Positions 17,681-25,592 of a stretch of 64,000 nucleotides of DNA are shown piece by piece. This DNA is from Pseudomonas psychrophila. GTDB lineage: Bacteria; Pseudomonadota; Gammaproteobacteria; Pseudomonadales; Pseudomonadaceae. The notes below the pieces were generated by a model, which worked only from the letters and a program-made list of their open reading frames with translations, was not told the origin of the DNA and ran no database searches. The translations under genes were made by a program, and so were the position numbers. Position 1 is the first letter of the stretch, and the number at the start of each line of letters is the position of its first letter. Location: assembly GCF_001043005.1 (NCBI RefSeq), contig NZ_JYKZ01000005.1, forward strand, positions 302,958 to 366,957. The letters run 5' to 3'.

Positions 17681-18457
17681 TCAAAAGGGGCGCATTCGTA
17701 GAATTTGCGCGCCGTCAAAAGGGTCGATCAAATAATGGGCCTGGACGCCGAATGTGGCGTGAAGGCGTTGCGGGGTCAGGACTTCCGAAGGTCTGCCCAA
17801 GGCTACCAAGCGGCCACGTTCAAGGATCGCCAGGCGATCACAGTTCAAGGCCTGGTTGAGATCGTGCAACGCGATCAGGGTCGTCACGGGCAGTGCGCTG
17901 ACCATTTTTAGAATCGCCAGCTGGTGCTGGATATCAAGGTGATTGGTGGGCTCGTCCAGCAACAGGATCTGCGGGCGCTGGGCCAGGGCTCGTGCGATGT
18001 GAACACGCTGGCGCTCACCTCCCGAGAGGCTTCTCCAAGTGCGACTGCGCAGGTGTGCCGCATCCACATCGCTCAAGGCCTGCTCGACGATGGTCGTGTC
18101 GTGGGCAGTCCACGGGCTCAATGCTGACAGCCAGGGGGTACGGCCCAGGGCCACAGCATCGAATACGCCAATGGCATCATGGGTATCAGCATGCTGTTCA
18201 ACCACCGCCAGTTTTTGCGCAATGGTGCGTTGGTTCATTTTTCTGAGTGATTGCCCGTGGATAAAGGCTTCGCCCATGCTGGGGACTCGCACATTGGCCA
18301 GCAGTTTGAGCAGCGTGGATTTACCCGAGCCGTTGGGCCCGACAATGCCCAGGGTTTCGCCGTGCTGCACGCTCAGGTCGATGCCTTGCAACAGTTGAGC
18401 ATCACCCAAGCAGTAACTCAGGTTGCTGCAACTCAATACAGGGAGAGCATCACTCAT
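17681..18457 (-). CDS. ABC transporter ATPase, FecE/BtuD type
   Basis: Cytoplasmic ATPase of 258 residues with Walker A (GPNGSGKSTLL), signature (LSGGERQRVHIARAL), Walker B (ILLLDEPTNHLD) and switch histidine (ALHDLNQAL). The ATG at 18457 overlaps the permease stop as ATGA. A much longer open frame runs upstream to 19342 but only because it is also open across the permease gene in another frame. It energises the FecB/FecCD-like importer encoded upstream, for a corrinoid, cobalt or other metal chelate. Confidence 0.93.
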   Translation of the reverse strand: MSDALPVLSCSNLSYCLGDAQLLQGIDLSVQHGETLGIVGPNGSGKSTLLKLLANVRVPSMGEAFIHGQSLRKMNQRTIAQKLAVVEQHADTHDAIGVFDAVALGRTPWLSALSPWTAHDTTIVEQALSDVDAAHLRSRTWRSLSGGERQRVHIARALAQRPQILLLDEPTNHLDIQHQLAILKMVSALPVTTLIALHDLNQALNCDRLAILERGRLVALGRPSEVLTPQRLHATFGVQAHYLIDPFDGAQILRMRPF

Positions 18458-19470
18458 CGGGCATTTCTCCGGCTGATCAGAATCAGCGCAAAAACCGGAG
18501 CCCCGATCAGCGCGGTAACCACACCTACGGGGATCACCTGGCCCTTGATCAGGGTGCGGGAAAGAATATCGGCCGCGATCAGAAACAATGCACCACCCAG
18601 TGCGCTGACGGGGACCAGGCGCCCATGGCCGGTGCCACACAGCAAGCGAACGGCATGGGGGATGACCAGCCCGACAAAACCGATGGAGCCGACAATCGAT
18701 ACCATCACCGCCGTCACCAGGGCCGCACAGCTGATGAGCAGCAATTGCACCCGGCGCACCGGTATGCCCAGAGACGCTGCAGAGTCTGCACCAAAGGTGA
18801 ACGCATCCAGCGCACGCCTGTGCCAGATGCACACCACCAGACCGAGCAGTGCCACCGGTACCGCCAGCACGACCGAGGACCAGCGCACGCCACTGAGGTT
18901 GCCCAACAGCCAGAACATGATCCCTCGGGCCTGTTCGGAGCTGGCAGATTTCGTGATCAAAAAGGCGGTAATGGCGTTGAACAGCTGTGAACCGGCTATC
19001 CCCGCCAGAATGATCTGGGCACTGGCACCGGTTGGCCCGCTGATACGGGCCAGCAGAATAACCAGTGCAAAGGCGGCAATGGCTCCGGCAAAGGCTCCGG
19101 CAGACAAGGAAACGGCTCCGGCACCCAGGCCCAGTACCGCCACCAGCACGGCCCCGGTCGAGGCTCCGGCAGAAATGCCCAGCAAGTAGGGGTCGGCCAG
19201 TGGGTTGCGCAGCAACGACTGCAACACCACCCCGCAAGTCGCCAGCCCCGCACCGCACGCCGCAGCCGCCAGCGCACGGGTCAGGCGATAGTTCCAGACA
19301 ATGCCTTCGTCGATCGGATCGAGCACGTACCCGGCGGCCCACAGCTTGTTGGCCAGCACCTGCAGCACCACGCCGGGCGCGATCGGGGTCTCACCGATGG
19401 CCACTCCGGCAAGCACTGCCAACAGCAACGCCACACAGGCCAGCAGTGTGAGCATCAGCCTTGCACTCAT
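18454..19470 (-). CDS. ABC transporter permease, FecCD/BtuC family
   Basis: Inner-membrane permease of 338 residues with about nine or ten helices. It has the family motifs RLTRALAAAACGAGLATCGVVLQSLLRNPLADPYLLG and GSIGFVGLVIPHAVRLL. Overlaps the binding-protein gene upstream and the ATPase gene downstream by 4 bases each. A single permease gene of this length normally acts as a homodimer, as BtuC does. Confidence 0.93.
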   Translation of the reverse strand: MSARLMLTLLACVALLLAVLAGVAIGETPIAPGVVLQVLANKLWAAGYVLDPIDEGIVWNYRLTRALAAAACGAGLATCGVVLQSLLRNPLADPYLLGISAGASTGAVLVAVLGLGAGAVSLSAGAFAGAIAAFALVILLARISGPTGASAQIILAGIAGSQLFNAITAFLITKSASSEQARGIMFWLLGNLSGVRWSSVVLAVPVALLGLVVCIWHRRALDAFTFGADSAASLGIPVRRVQLLLISCAALVTAVMVSIVGSIGFVGLVIPHAVRLLCGTGHGRLVPVSALGGALFLIAADILSRTLIKGQVIPVGVVTALIGAPVFALILISRRNAR

Positions 19471-20480
19471 TTGGGCAGGTCGTAGGTATTGATGGCTGTG
19501 GCGAGTGTTTCGAGCCCGTCGAACATGCGCAGGCTGGCCTGCATGGCATGGGCATCGAGCATGATGATGCGGTTGTTTTTGACTGCATCCATGTTGCGTG
19601 TCACAGGATCGGTGCGCAGGAACTCGAGTTTTTTCTCAACGTCATCGGCCGGGAAACGACGGCGATCCATGCGTGCGATGATCAGGAACGTCGGGTTGGC
19701 CTTGGCCAGGGTTTCCCAACCAACGGTTGGCCATTCTTCATCGGACTCAACCACATTACGTATGCCCAGGGTATTGAGCATGAAGTCGGGGATACCTTTG
19801 CGACCCGCAACATACGGGTCGATATCCAGGTCGGCACTGGAGAACCAGAACAGCGCGCTGGTGTGGCTCAGGTCTTTGCCCTTGAGCGAATCGGTGGATG
19901 CCTCCCGGCTGGCCTTGAGCTGGGTATTAAGCGCTTCGCCACGTTGCTGCACATCGAAGACCTCAGCCAACTGGCTGATGCTCCTGTAGACACTTTCAAT
20001 GCTGAAAGCCTGCAAGCGAGTGCCGTCTGCGCCTACCAGGTTGTCCTTGCCCTCACAGTCGGACGGCATCAGGTAGGTGGGTATTTTCAGTTCATGAAAC
20101 TGCTCGCGGGTGCCCACCACGCCTTGCGGGCCAACCATCCATTCCAGTTGCACGGCCACCAGCTCGGGACGTTTGCCAATCACCGACTCAAAGCTGGGGT
20201 CGTTGTCGGCAAGCCGTTCGACCTTGTCGTTCTGTGCCTTGTACCGGGCGGGTACATCGTTGAACCACAGCGATGTGCCCGCCAGCTTGTCGCCCAGGCC
20301 CAATGCATGGAACATTTCGGTGCCGGCCTGGCCGATGGTTACGGCGCGAATGGGCGCGTGCTGAAAGGTCAGCGGGCTGCCGCAGTTTTCGATCGTCAGT
20401 GGGTATTGGGTAGGGGCTGCGAGGGCCAATGCAGGCAAGGCGAGGGTGGCAAGAAGAGTAACAGCGCGGTGCAACAGCAT
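19467..20480 (-). CDS. periplasmic metal-chelate/corrinoid binding protein (FecB-like)
   Basis: Secreted class-III binding protein of 337 residues with signal peptide ending ALALAA. The fold landmarks are IRAVTIGQAGTEMFHALGLGDKLAG and NDPSFESVIGKRPELVAVQ. It is longer than BtuF (about 250-270 residues) and closer in size to iron-chelate binding proteins. GGAG lies 8 bases before ATG 20480. First gene of the operon; the leader contains a cobalamin riboswitch, so the ligand is probably a corrinoid, cobalt or a cobalt complex. No TonB-dependent receptor is present here. Confidence 0.88.
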   Translation of the reverse strand: MLLHRAVTLLATLALPALALAAPTQYPLTIENCGSPLTFQHAPIRAVTIGQAGTEMFHALGLGDKLAGTSLWFNDVPARYKAQNDKVERLADNDPSFESVIGKRPELVAVQLEWMVGPQGVVGTREQFHELKIPTYLMPSDCEGKDNLVGADGTRLQAFSIESVYRSISQLAEVFDVQQRGEALNTQLKASREASTDSLKGKDLSHTSALFWFSSADLDIDPYVAGRKGIPDFMLNTLGIRNVVESDEEWPTVGWETLAKANPTFLIIARMDRRRFPADDVEKKLEFLRTDPVTRNMDAVKNNRIIMLDAHAMQASLRMFDGLETLATAINTYDLPK

Positions 20481-20603
20481 GATGCAATCTCCATTTGATC
20501 GTACACAAAACGCAGGTGTACAGCCGGGAACACATCACCGAGCGCTGATGGCGCAAGAGCACGAGAGCAAGGATGCCTTCCCCGGACACCCCGCCGGTTA
20601 GTT

Positions 20604-20790
20604 TTTGGACTTTGCCGGCAGGTCTCCTGACTGATGGGTCATCGCCTGGCTCCAGCCTTCCCGGGGGGTTATCCCAGTGGCAAACACGGAGCAGGCTCGT
20701 CATCTACAGTTGCGGGGGCAGTTCCGTTTGGTGCACTACAGGCACTTCGGATTCCCTTTTAACCCCCCGTTAGGGGGGACCGGCGGCGGG
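20604..20790 (-). ncRNA. cobalamin riboswitch (AdoCbl type)
   Basis: Read on the minus strand the leader shows all the hallmark segments in order: AAAAGGGAAT, the GTGC step, GGAACTGCCCCCGCAACTGT, GCCACTGGG, GAAGGC and GAGCCAGGCGATGA, then a perfect B12 box AGTCAGGAGACCTGCC at 20617-20632. The GCCGG after the B12 box can pair either with GCCGG-containing P1 sequence upstream or with ACCGGC downstream, a plausible switch. It lies about 125 bases before the binding-protein start and should repress the five-gene operon when cobalamin is plentiful. Confidence 0.95.
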
Positions 20791-20832
20791 ATGATAGTCG
20801 ATCTTGTTTGTCAGATGGAATTGGCGTCAGAT

Positions 20833-21996
20833 TCAGAAATACTTGAGCCAGGCAATATCTCTGCGACGCGCCTTCAAAGCAGCAAACCAGCGCACCGGCA
20901 AATAGAGCGATGTGGCCAGCAGTACTGCCGTCAGCCATACCGCAGCGATACTGTCGAAACCGAAGTAGCTGCCCTGATTCTGGCCGAACAGGGCCACGCT
21001 CATTACATACAGCACTTTGAGCACGTATAGGTGCAGCAGATAAAAGAACATCGGTGCAGCGCCAAACACTGCCAGGGTGGTGATCCACGTGCGTTGACGG
21101 GCCCGCTCAAAGCCCAGTAGCAGTAACAGGCCAACTCCCAGGGTCAAGGCCAGAAACAGCAGCGAAGGCGGGTATTTGGTGATGTTGAAAAAACTCATCA
21201 GGCTCTGTGTAGCATGGTCATGACTCACCCAAGGCGCTTCACCATAACCATTGAGAAAACGCAGAACCACAAAGCCCAGCAGGGCCCCCGTACCTGCAAG
21301 CAACAGATAACGCTGGCGTGCGGCAGCCGAGGCTGAGCGAGCAAACCAGGGACCCATGCAGTAGCCCAGCGCAATAACACCGATCCATGGCAGCACCGGG
21401 TAAGAAGTGCGCAGACGCAAGCTGTCCGAGAACTCTATCCAGCCCCGGTCATGCAAAATCGCCCAGGGCACGTGCATCATCGAATCCACGGGGAAGTGCA
21501 AGGTATCGAGCAGATTATGTCCGGCGATAATCACCAGACCCAGTACCAGCAGCATCGGACGGGGCAACCAGACCAGTGCCGCAAGGGCAATCATGCTCAC
21601 GCCAATGGCCCAGATCACCTGCATGTAAATCACCGAGGGCGGTAACTGGAAGGTCCAGGCGAAGTTGACCAGGGTGAACTCCAGCACCACCAGAAACAGC
21701 CCGCGTTTGAATAGAAACGCCGATACATCACGCTTGCCCTGATACTTTTCGCCGTACAAGTACGCCGAAAGGCCTGTCAGCAAAACGAAAACCGGGGCAC
21801 ACAGATGGGCAAGGGTCCGGCTAAAAAACAGGGCAGGGTCGGTGATGTCGACGTTCATGGGATCAGACACCTGGCGGTGCAGAAAGAACGTCTCGCGAAC
21901 ATGGTCCAGCAGCATCAAAAGGATGACCAGGCCGCGCAGGGCATCGATGGACAGCAGGCGCTTGTTGGGAGGTGGAGCTAAGGTTGCAGTAGTCAT
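20833..21996 (-). CDS. DUF1624 / HGSNAT-like membrane acyltransferase homologue
   Basis: Multi-helix inner-membrane protein of 387 residues that opens with LLSIDALRGLVILLMLLDHVRE, the signature of the DUF1624 (heparan-alpha-glucosaminide N-acetyltransferase catalytic-like) family, and repeats many W/P-rich helices. The substrate of bacterial members is largely unknown; transfer of acyl groups across the membrane is expected by homology. ATG 21994-21996 is used because the conserved family start follows closely; neither it nor the alternative ATG at 22026 has a strong ribosome site. Confidence 0.82.
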   Translation of the reverse strand: MTTATLAPPPNKRLLSIDALRGLVILLMLLDHVRETFFLHRQVSDPMNVDITDPALFFSRTLAHLCAPVFVLLTGLSAYLYGEKYQGKRDVSAFLFKRGLFLVVLEFTLVNFAWTFQLPPSVIYMQVIWAIGVSMIALAALVWLPRPMLLVLGLVIIAGHNLLDTLHFPVDSMMHVPWAILHDRGWIEFSDSLRLRTSYPVLPWIGVIALGYCMGPWFARSASAAARQRYLLLAGTGALLGFVVLRFLNGYGEAPWVSHDHATQSLMSFFNITKYPPSLLFLALTLGVGLLLLLGFERARQRTWITTLAVFGAAPMFFYLLHLYVLKVLYVMSVALFGQNQGSYFGFDSIAAVWLTAVLLATSLYLPVRWFAALKARRRDIAWLKYF

Positions 21997-22024
21997 TGAG
22001 GGATCACAGGCAAGGAATGCATAC

Positions 22025-22040
22025 AAGGTATTGATACCTT
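22025..22040. promoter_or_regulatory. inverted repeat upstream of the DUF1624 gene
   Basis: AAGGTAT-TG-ATACCTT, perfect 7-base arms around 2 bases, 29 bases upstream of the DUF1624 start. It looks like an operator; the regulator is unknown. Confidence 0.4.
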
Positions 22041-22100
22041 ATAACATTTCCGTTTGCGCTGTCATCCCTATGAGAAAGATTCGCAGGAATCGGGCGTGTT

Positions 22101-23399
22101 TCAGCGCCGAATTTTTACCCAAGCCATCAGCAGCGCAGAGGACAAAACGCCTGCGGTCATAAAGATATAGGCCGCCCCGGGATTTCCGGTGAGACCGATC
22201 AGGTAGCCAACGATCCAGGAGCCGACAAAGGCACCCAATGCGCCACACGCATTGATCAGGCCGATTGCGCCGCCAAATACGTTTGCCGGAATAACCTCCG
22301 GGATCAGTGCAAAAAAGGGCCCATAGGGGGCGTACAGCGCAGCACCGGCAATCGTCAGCAGTGCAAACGACACCCAAAAGTGCGTGGAGCCGATCAGGTA
22401 CGAACAGAAGAAGGCCAGGGCGCCCAGTGCCAGCAGTGGCCAGACAAAGTGTTTGCGTTGCTGGGTTTTGTCAGATGCCCAGGACACTGCCAGCATTGCG
22501 GCGACGGCAGCAACGTAGGGCACTGCACTCAGCCAGCCGACAGTGACGATGTCCGCCGCCGCAGCCTGTTTGATGATGCTCGGCAGCCACATGATGAAAC
22601 CGTACACGCCGATACTCCATAGCGCGTGAACACAGCACAACTGGATGACCACCGGACTGGTGAACGCCTGACGGTAATTACGGACTTGTTTCATGCCTTT
22701 TTGTTCGTCCGCGAGAGTCGCGGCAAGCTGTGCTTTTTCCTGAGCGGTGAGCCAGTCGACCTGTTCGGGCTTGTCCCTTGCCATGCGCCACCAGACAAAC
22801 GCCCACAACACCGCAGGCGCGCCTTCAATCACGAACATCTCGCGCCAGCCCCAGGCCTGAATCAAATACCCGGAAACCACCGACATCCACAACACCGTGA
22901 CTGGATTGCCCAGTACCAGAAAGGTATTGGCCCGTGATCGTTCTTTTCGGGTGAACCAGTTACTGATGAAAATCAGCATCGCCGGCATCACTGCTGCCTC
23001 AACAATTCCCAGGGATACGCGAATGAACATCAGCATGGGGATGTTGGTCACCAGCCCTGTGGCCATGGCGCAAAAGCCCCACAAAATCAGGCTCCAGAAC
23101 ACCAGTTTGCGCACACTGTATTTTTGCGCGTAGATCGCGCCAGGCACCTGGAAGAAAAAATACCCCAGGAAAAACAGTGCACCTATCAGGGAGGACATGC
23201 CCTTGGTAATACCCAGGTCTTGCTCGATCCCCGCCGCACTGGCAAAGCCATAGTTGGCCCGATCCAGATACGCGAGACTGTAGGTGATGAAAATCAGCGG
23301 GATCAAGTACAGCCAGCGTTTGGACGCAAAACCTTTGATCGTGACCTGAGCACTGCCGATATCGGTCAGGGGCAGTGCAGGCTCTTTAAGAGTGCTCAT
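22101..23399 (-). CDS. MFS transporter, KguT-like (2-ketogluconate type)
   Basis: Twelve-helix carrier of 432 residues. By recall it aligns along its length with KguT, the 2-ketogluconate carrier of P. aeruginosa: FITYSLAYLDRANYGFA, GALFFLGYFFFQVPGAIYA, SRANTFLVLGNPVTVLWMSVVSGYL and APYGPFFALIPE. AAGGAACGCCC precedes ATG 23399. It follows a gluconate 5-dehydrogenase gene by 35 bases in one operon, so a ketogluconate or gluconate is the likely cargo. An AACAATAACAAGG leader suggests Hfq/Crc control. Confidence 0.85.
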   Translation of the reverse strand: MSTLKEPALPLTDIGSAQVTIKGFASKRWLYLIPLIFITYSLAYLDRANYGFASAAGIEQDLGITKGMSSLIGALFFLGYFFFQVPGAIYAQKYSVRKLVFWSLILWGFCAMATGLVTNIPMLMFIRVSLGIVEAAVMPAMLIFISNWFTRKERSRANTFLVLGNPVTVLWMSVVSGYLIQAWGWREMFVIEGAPAVLWAFVWWRMARDKPEQVDWLTAQEKAQLAATLADEQKGMKQVRNYRQAFTSPVVIQLCCVHALWSIGVYGFIMWLPSIIKQAAAADIVTVGWLSAVPYVAAVAAMLAVSWASDKTQQRKHFVWPLLALGALAFFCSYLIGSTHFWVSFALLTIAGAALYAPYGPFFALIPEVIPANVFGGAIGLINACGALGAFVGSWIVGYLIGLTGNPGAAYIFMTAGVLSSALLMAWVKIRR

Positions 23400-23409
23400 G
23401 GGCGTTCCT

Positions 23410-23424
23410 TGTTATTGTTTTTTG
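23410..23424 (-). promoter_or_regulatory. candidate Hfq/Crc motif before the KguT-like gene
   Basis: Minus strand AAAAAACAATAACAA, directly followed by the AAGGAA ribosome site of the MFS gene. Confidence 0.5.
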
Positions 23425-23434
23425 CGGGTGCGGG

Positions 23435-24208
23435 TCAAACAACGCTGGTCAAACCTCCGTCCACAAACAGCGTCTGACCATTGATGAAGTCCGAAGCACT
23501 GGAGGCGAGAAACACGGCGGCGCCGCACAGTTCTTCAACCCGTCCCCAACGACCCGCCGGGGTGCGCTTGCATAGCCACTCGGAAAATTCCTGATTGTCG
23601 ACCAGAGCGCGGTTCATCTCGGTGGCGAAGTAACCCGGTGCCAGGCCATTGGCCTGAATGCCATGGCGTGCCCATTCAGCACACATGCCTTTGGTGAGCA
23701 TCTTTACTGCGCCTTTTGAGGCCGCGTAAGGCGCGATGGTCGGGCGTGCGAGTTCGCTTTGCACCGAGCAGATATTGATGATCTTGCCCTGACCTCGAGC
23801 AATCATGTACCGGGCAACCGCCTGGGACACATGGAACACCCCATCCAGATTGACCCGCATCAGGTCATGCCAGTCACTTTCGGCAAAGTCCTCCAGCGGG
23901 GCACGGCGCTGAACACCCGCGTTGTTGACGAGAATGTCGATGGCGCCCGTGTCAGCCTCAAACCCGTTGATCGCTGCAAACAGTTGCTCGCGCTGGGTGA
24001 CATCAAACGCTGCGTATTCTGCCTTGAGGCCCTCATCGCGCAATTGACCGGCAATGGCTTGGGCTTTTTCGATATTGCGATCATTGATCACCACGGTTGC
24101 GCCGGCAGCGCCAAGGCCACGTGCCAGTTCAAGCCCGATTCCTTTGCCTGATCCAGTGATCAAGGCACGACGACCATCAAGCTGGAAGCTGCTGATATTG
24201 AATGACAT
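23435..24208 (-). CDS. gluconate 5-dehydrogenase (SDR family)
   Basis: NAD(P)-dependent short-chain dehydrogenase of 257 residues that interconverts D-gluconate and 5-keto-D-gluconate. It shows TGSGKGIG (cofactor), NNAG, catalytic Ser-Tyr-Lys (SVQSELARPTIAPYAASKGAVK) and the family-typical PGYFATEMNRAL and FVDGGLTSVV. ATG 24206-24208 is used with GGAG 8 bases upstream; the GTG 12 bases earlier would overlap that site. First gene of an operon with the KguT-like carrier. Confidence 0.88.
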   Translation of the reverse strand: MSFNISSFQLDGRRALITGSGKGIGLELARGLGAAGATVVINDRNIEKAQAIAGQLRDEGLKAEYAAFDVTQREQLFAAINGFEADTGAIDILVNNAGVQRRAPLEDFAESDWHDLMRVNLDGVFHVSQAVARYMIARGQGKIINICSVQSELARPTIAPYAASKGAVKMLTKGMCAEWARHGIQANGLAPGYFATEMNRALVDNQEFSEWLCKRTPAGRWGRVEELCGAAVFLASSASDFINGQTLFVDGGLTSVV

Positions 24209-24230
24209 GCTGTTCTCCACAAACGGCCGC

Positions 24231-24241
24231 TTATTGTTGTT
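24231..24241 (-). promoter_or_regulatory. candidate Hfq/Crc motif before the gluconate dehydrogenase
   Basis: Minus strand AACAACAATAA, about 22 bases before the start codon. Confidence 0.5.
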
Positions 24242-24310
24242 ACCGGCCCTGTGGTTACTTCACCTCAGGCTAGTAAGGGAGTCCAATCGTCATTGGTGAT
24301 CTCGTGATCA

Positions 24311-24330
24311 ATTATTTTGATCAAAATAAT
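24311..24330. promoter_or_regulatory. perfect 20-bp palindrome, candidate operator
   Basis: ATTATTTTGATCAAAATAAT is a perfect palindrome of 20 bases, about 100 bases upstream of the gluconate 5-dehydrogenase start and 135 bases upstream of the RcnB-like gene. No regulator gene is adjacent. Confidence 0.55.
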
Positions 24331-24465
24331 GGCTGCCCAAACCACCGATTGACGTCAAACAGATCTGCCGTCGATCAGTGAGCCGGAACGTAATCACTGC
24401 GCCGCTTGTCCATGAAGTCTGTATTCCCATACCGGCCGATGGTTGGTAACCACAACGAGGTGAAC

Positions 24466-24801
24466 ATGCGCAGCTTGATTTCTGCATCAATAATGGCTGG
24501 TTTTTTGTGTGTCATACCTTTCGCAGCGCAGGCTGACGATGACAAACCCGGGGACTGCAAGCCTGGACAGATACTGGCCGAGTCCATGGACCTGAGCAGT
24601 TGCTATGGCAACGGCGATAAGGCTCCGGACCAATACACACGGGAAGAGGTCGCGATCAAGGACTGGAAAGCCAAAGGGCTTCCACAGCCTGATGAGCATG
24701 AGCAATGGGTACAAATAAGCGGGCACTATGTGCTGGTCAATCGAGTGAATGCGGTGATCAAGGAGATCCGCACCCAGAACACCAAAGTTAAGGGCAAGTA
24801 A
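24466..24801 (+). CDS. RcnB-like small periplasmic protein
   Basis: Secreted protein of 111 residues with signal peptide MRSLISASIMAGFLCVIPFA. The C-terminal half (YTREEVAIKDWKAKGLPQP followed by WVQISGHYVLVNRVNAVIKEI) matches the RcnB family pattern of a variable linker, then a W-x-x-x-G-L element and a WV-x-x-x-G-x-YVL strand. E. coli RcnB influences nickel/cobalt export, but members in Pseudomonas are mostly uncharacterised. ATG 24466 follows GAGGTG; the open frame extends upstream without a signal peptide start. Confidence 0.75.
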   Translation: MRSLISASIMAGFLCVIPFAAQADDDKPGDCKPGQILAESMDLSSCYGNGDKAPDQYTREEVAIKDWKAKGLPQPDEHEQWVQISGHYVLVNRVNAVIKEIRTQNTKVKGK

Positions 24802-24810
24802 CCCCCTCGG

Positions 24811-24850
24811 CCCACACCCTCTCACAAACGTCTACGGGAGAGGCTGTGGG
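24811..24850. terminator. hairpin between convergent genes
   Basis: CCCACA-C-CCTCTC pairs with GAGAGG-C-TGTGGG (one mismatch). It lies between the convergent RcnB-like and thioesterase genes. There is no clear T run, so it is a weak terminator call. Confidence 0.4.
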
Positions 24851-24928
24851 CTGCTCGAGATGGCATGACTGCGTTTTACCGGGCAAAGCTTCACAGATAC
24901 GTCAGTGGCCACTGGCTGCAGTCGGCCC

Positions 24929-25432
24929 TTAACCCGCCTCTCGCCCGTGGGCGGCAGTAGCCAGTTGCCCTGTATCGACGCGCACAAAAATGGAGTCGCC
25001 GACTGCAGTGAGTACATCCCCCGCATAAACCTCACAGATGATCCGCGTCTTGCGTCCTACATCGCCTTCGACCTTGGCCCGCAGGGTCAGTGGCACGCCC
25101 ATGGGGGTGGGTTTGATGAACTTGATCCCCAGGTTGCCCGTCACGCAATTGATACGCGGCTGGCTGGCCACTTCGCGGTTTTCCTGACGGTAGTGATACG
25201 CCATGGCCGTCCAGTTGGAGTGGCAATCAACCAGCATTGCGATCATGCCGCCATATACCAGCTCGGGCCAACCGCAATACTTGGGGTCAGGCAAGTGTTC
25301 GGCGATGACGTGCACACCGTCCTCATGCCAGTAGCTCTTGATATGCAAGCCATGTGCATTACTGGCGCCGCAGCCGAAGCAAACGCCATCGGGCGCGGCG
25401 GTGTCTTGCAAAGAGGGAGTTAGCTGACTCAT
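24929..25432 (-). CDS. PaaI-family hotdog thioesterase
   Basis: Cytoplasmic hotdog-fold protein of 167 residues, expected to hydrolyse an acyl-CoA. N-terminal CFGCG motif typical of one PaaI-like subgroup, followed by GGMIAMLVDCHSNWTA, the helix that carries the active-site acid. Preceded by a palindrome that resembles the binding site of the MerR-family regulator LiuR of branched-chain amino acid breakdown, so it may act on a branched acyl-CoA. That link is inference. Confidence 0.82.
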   Translation of the reverse strand: MSQLTPSLQDTAAPDGVCFGCGASNAHGLHIKSYWHEDGVHVIAEHLPDPKYCGWPELVYGGMIAMLVDCHSNWTAMAYHYRQENREVASQPRINCVTGNLGIKFIKPTPMGVPLTLRAKVEGDVGRKTRIICEVYAGDVLTAVGDSIFVRVDTGQLATAAHGREAG

Positions 25433-25458
25433 GCCGTGATCATCCTGACTGTTGTGCC

Positions 25459-25476
25459 CTTTACGTTAACGTAAAG
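25459..25476. promoter_or_regulatory. perfect 18-bp palindrome, LiuR-like box
   Basis: CTTTACGTTAACGTAAAG, a perfect palindrome centred 35 bases upstream of the thioesterase start. From memory it is close to the LiuR/GnyR box (core ACGTTAACGT) that controls leucine/isovalerate genes in Pseudomonas and related bacteria. Confidence 0.6.
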
Positions 25477-25592
25477 TGTGGAATCTTTTCTTGTTGATTA
25501 TGCAAGAGATGTTCGTTTGCCTGAAAAGGATGTCGGCGTGACCGTCTGAATTGTCTGCAGGCCGCCTTGCAGGCGGCCAGTGACAACGGGGA

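Noticed and set aside
17681..19342. A 553-codon open frame that looks like a fusion ending in an ABC ATPase
   Set aside because: The N-terminal half is a second frame of the FecCD permease gene. The ATPase has its own ATG at 18457 overlapping the permease stop, the normal arrangement.
19467..20480. Naming the binding protein btuF and the importer btuFCD
   Set aside because: The riboswitch supports a cobalamin link, but the protein is longer than BtuF and the operon has a porin and a cupredoxin instead of a TonB receptor, so the ligand is uncertain.
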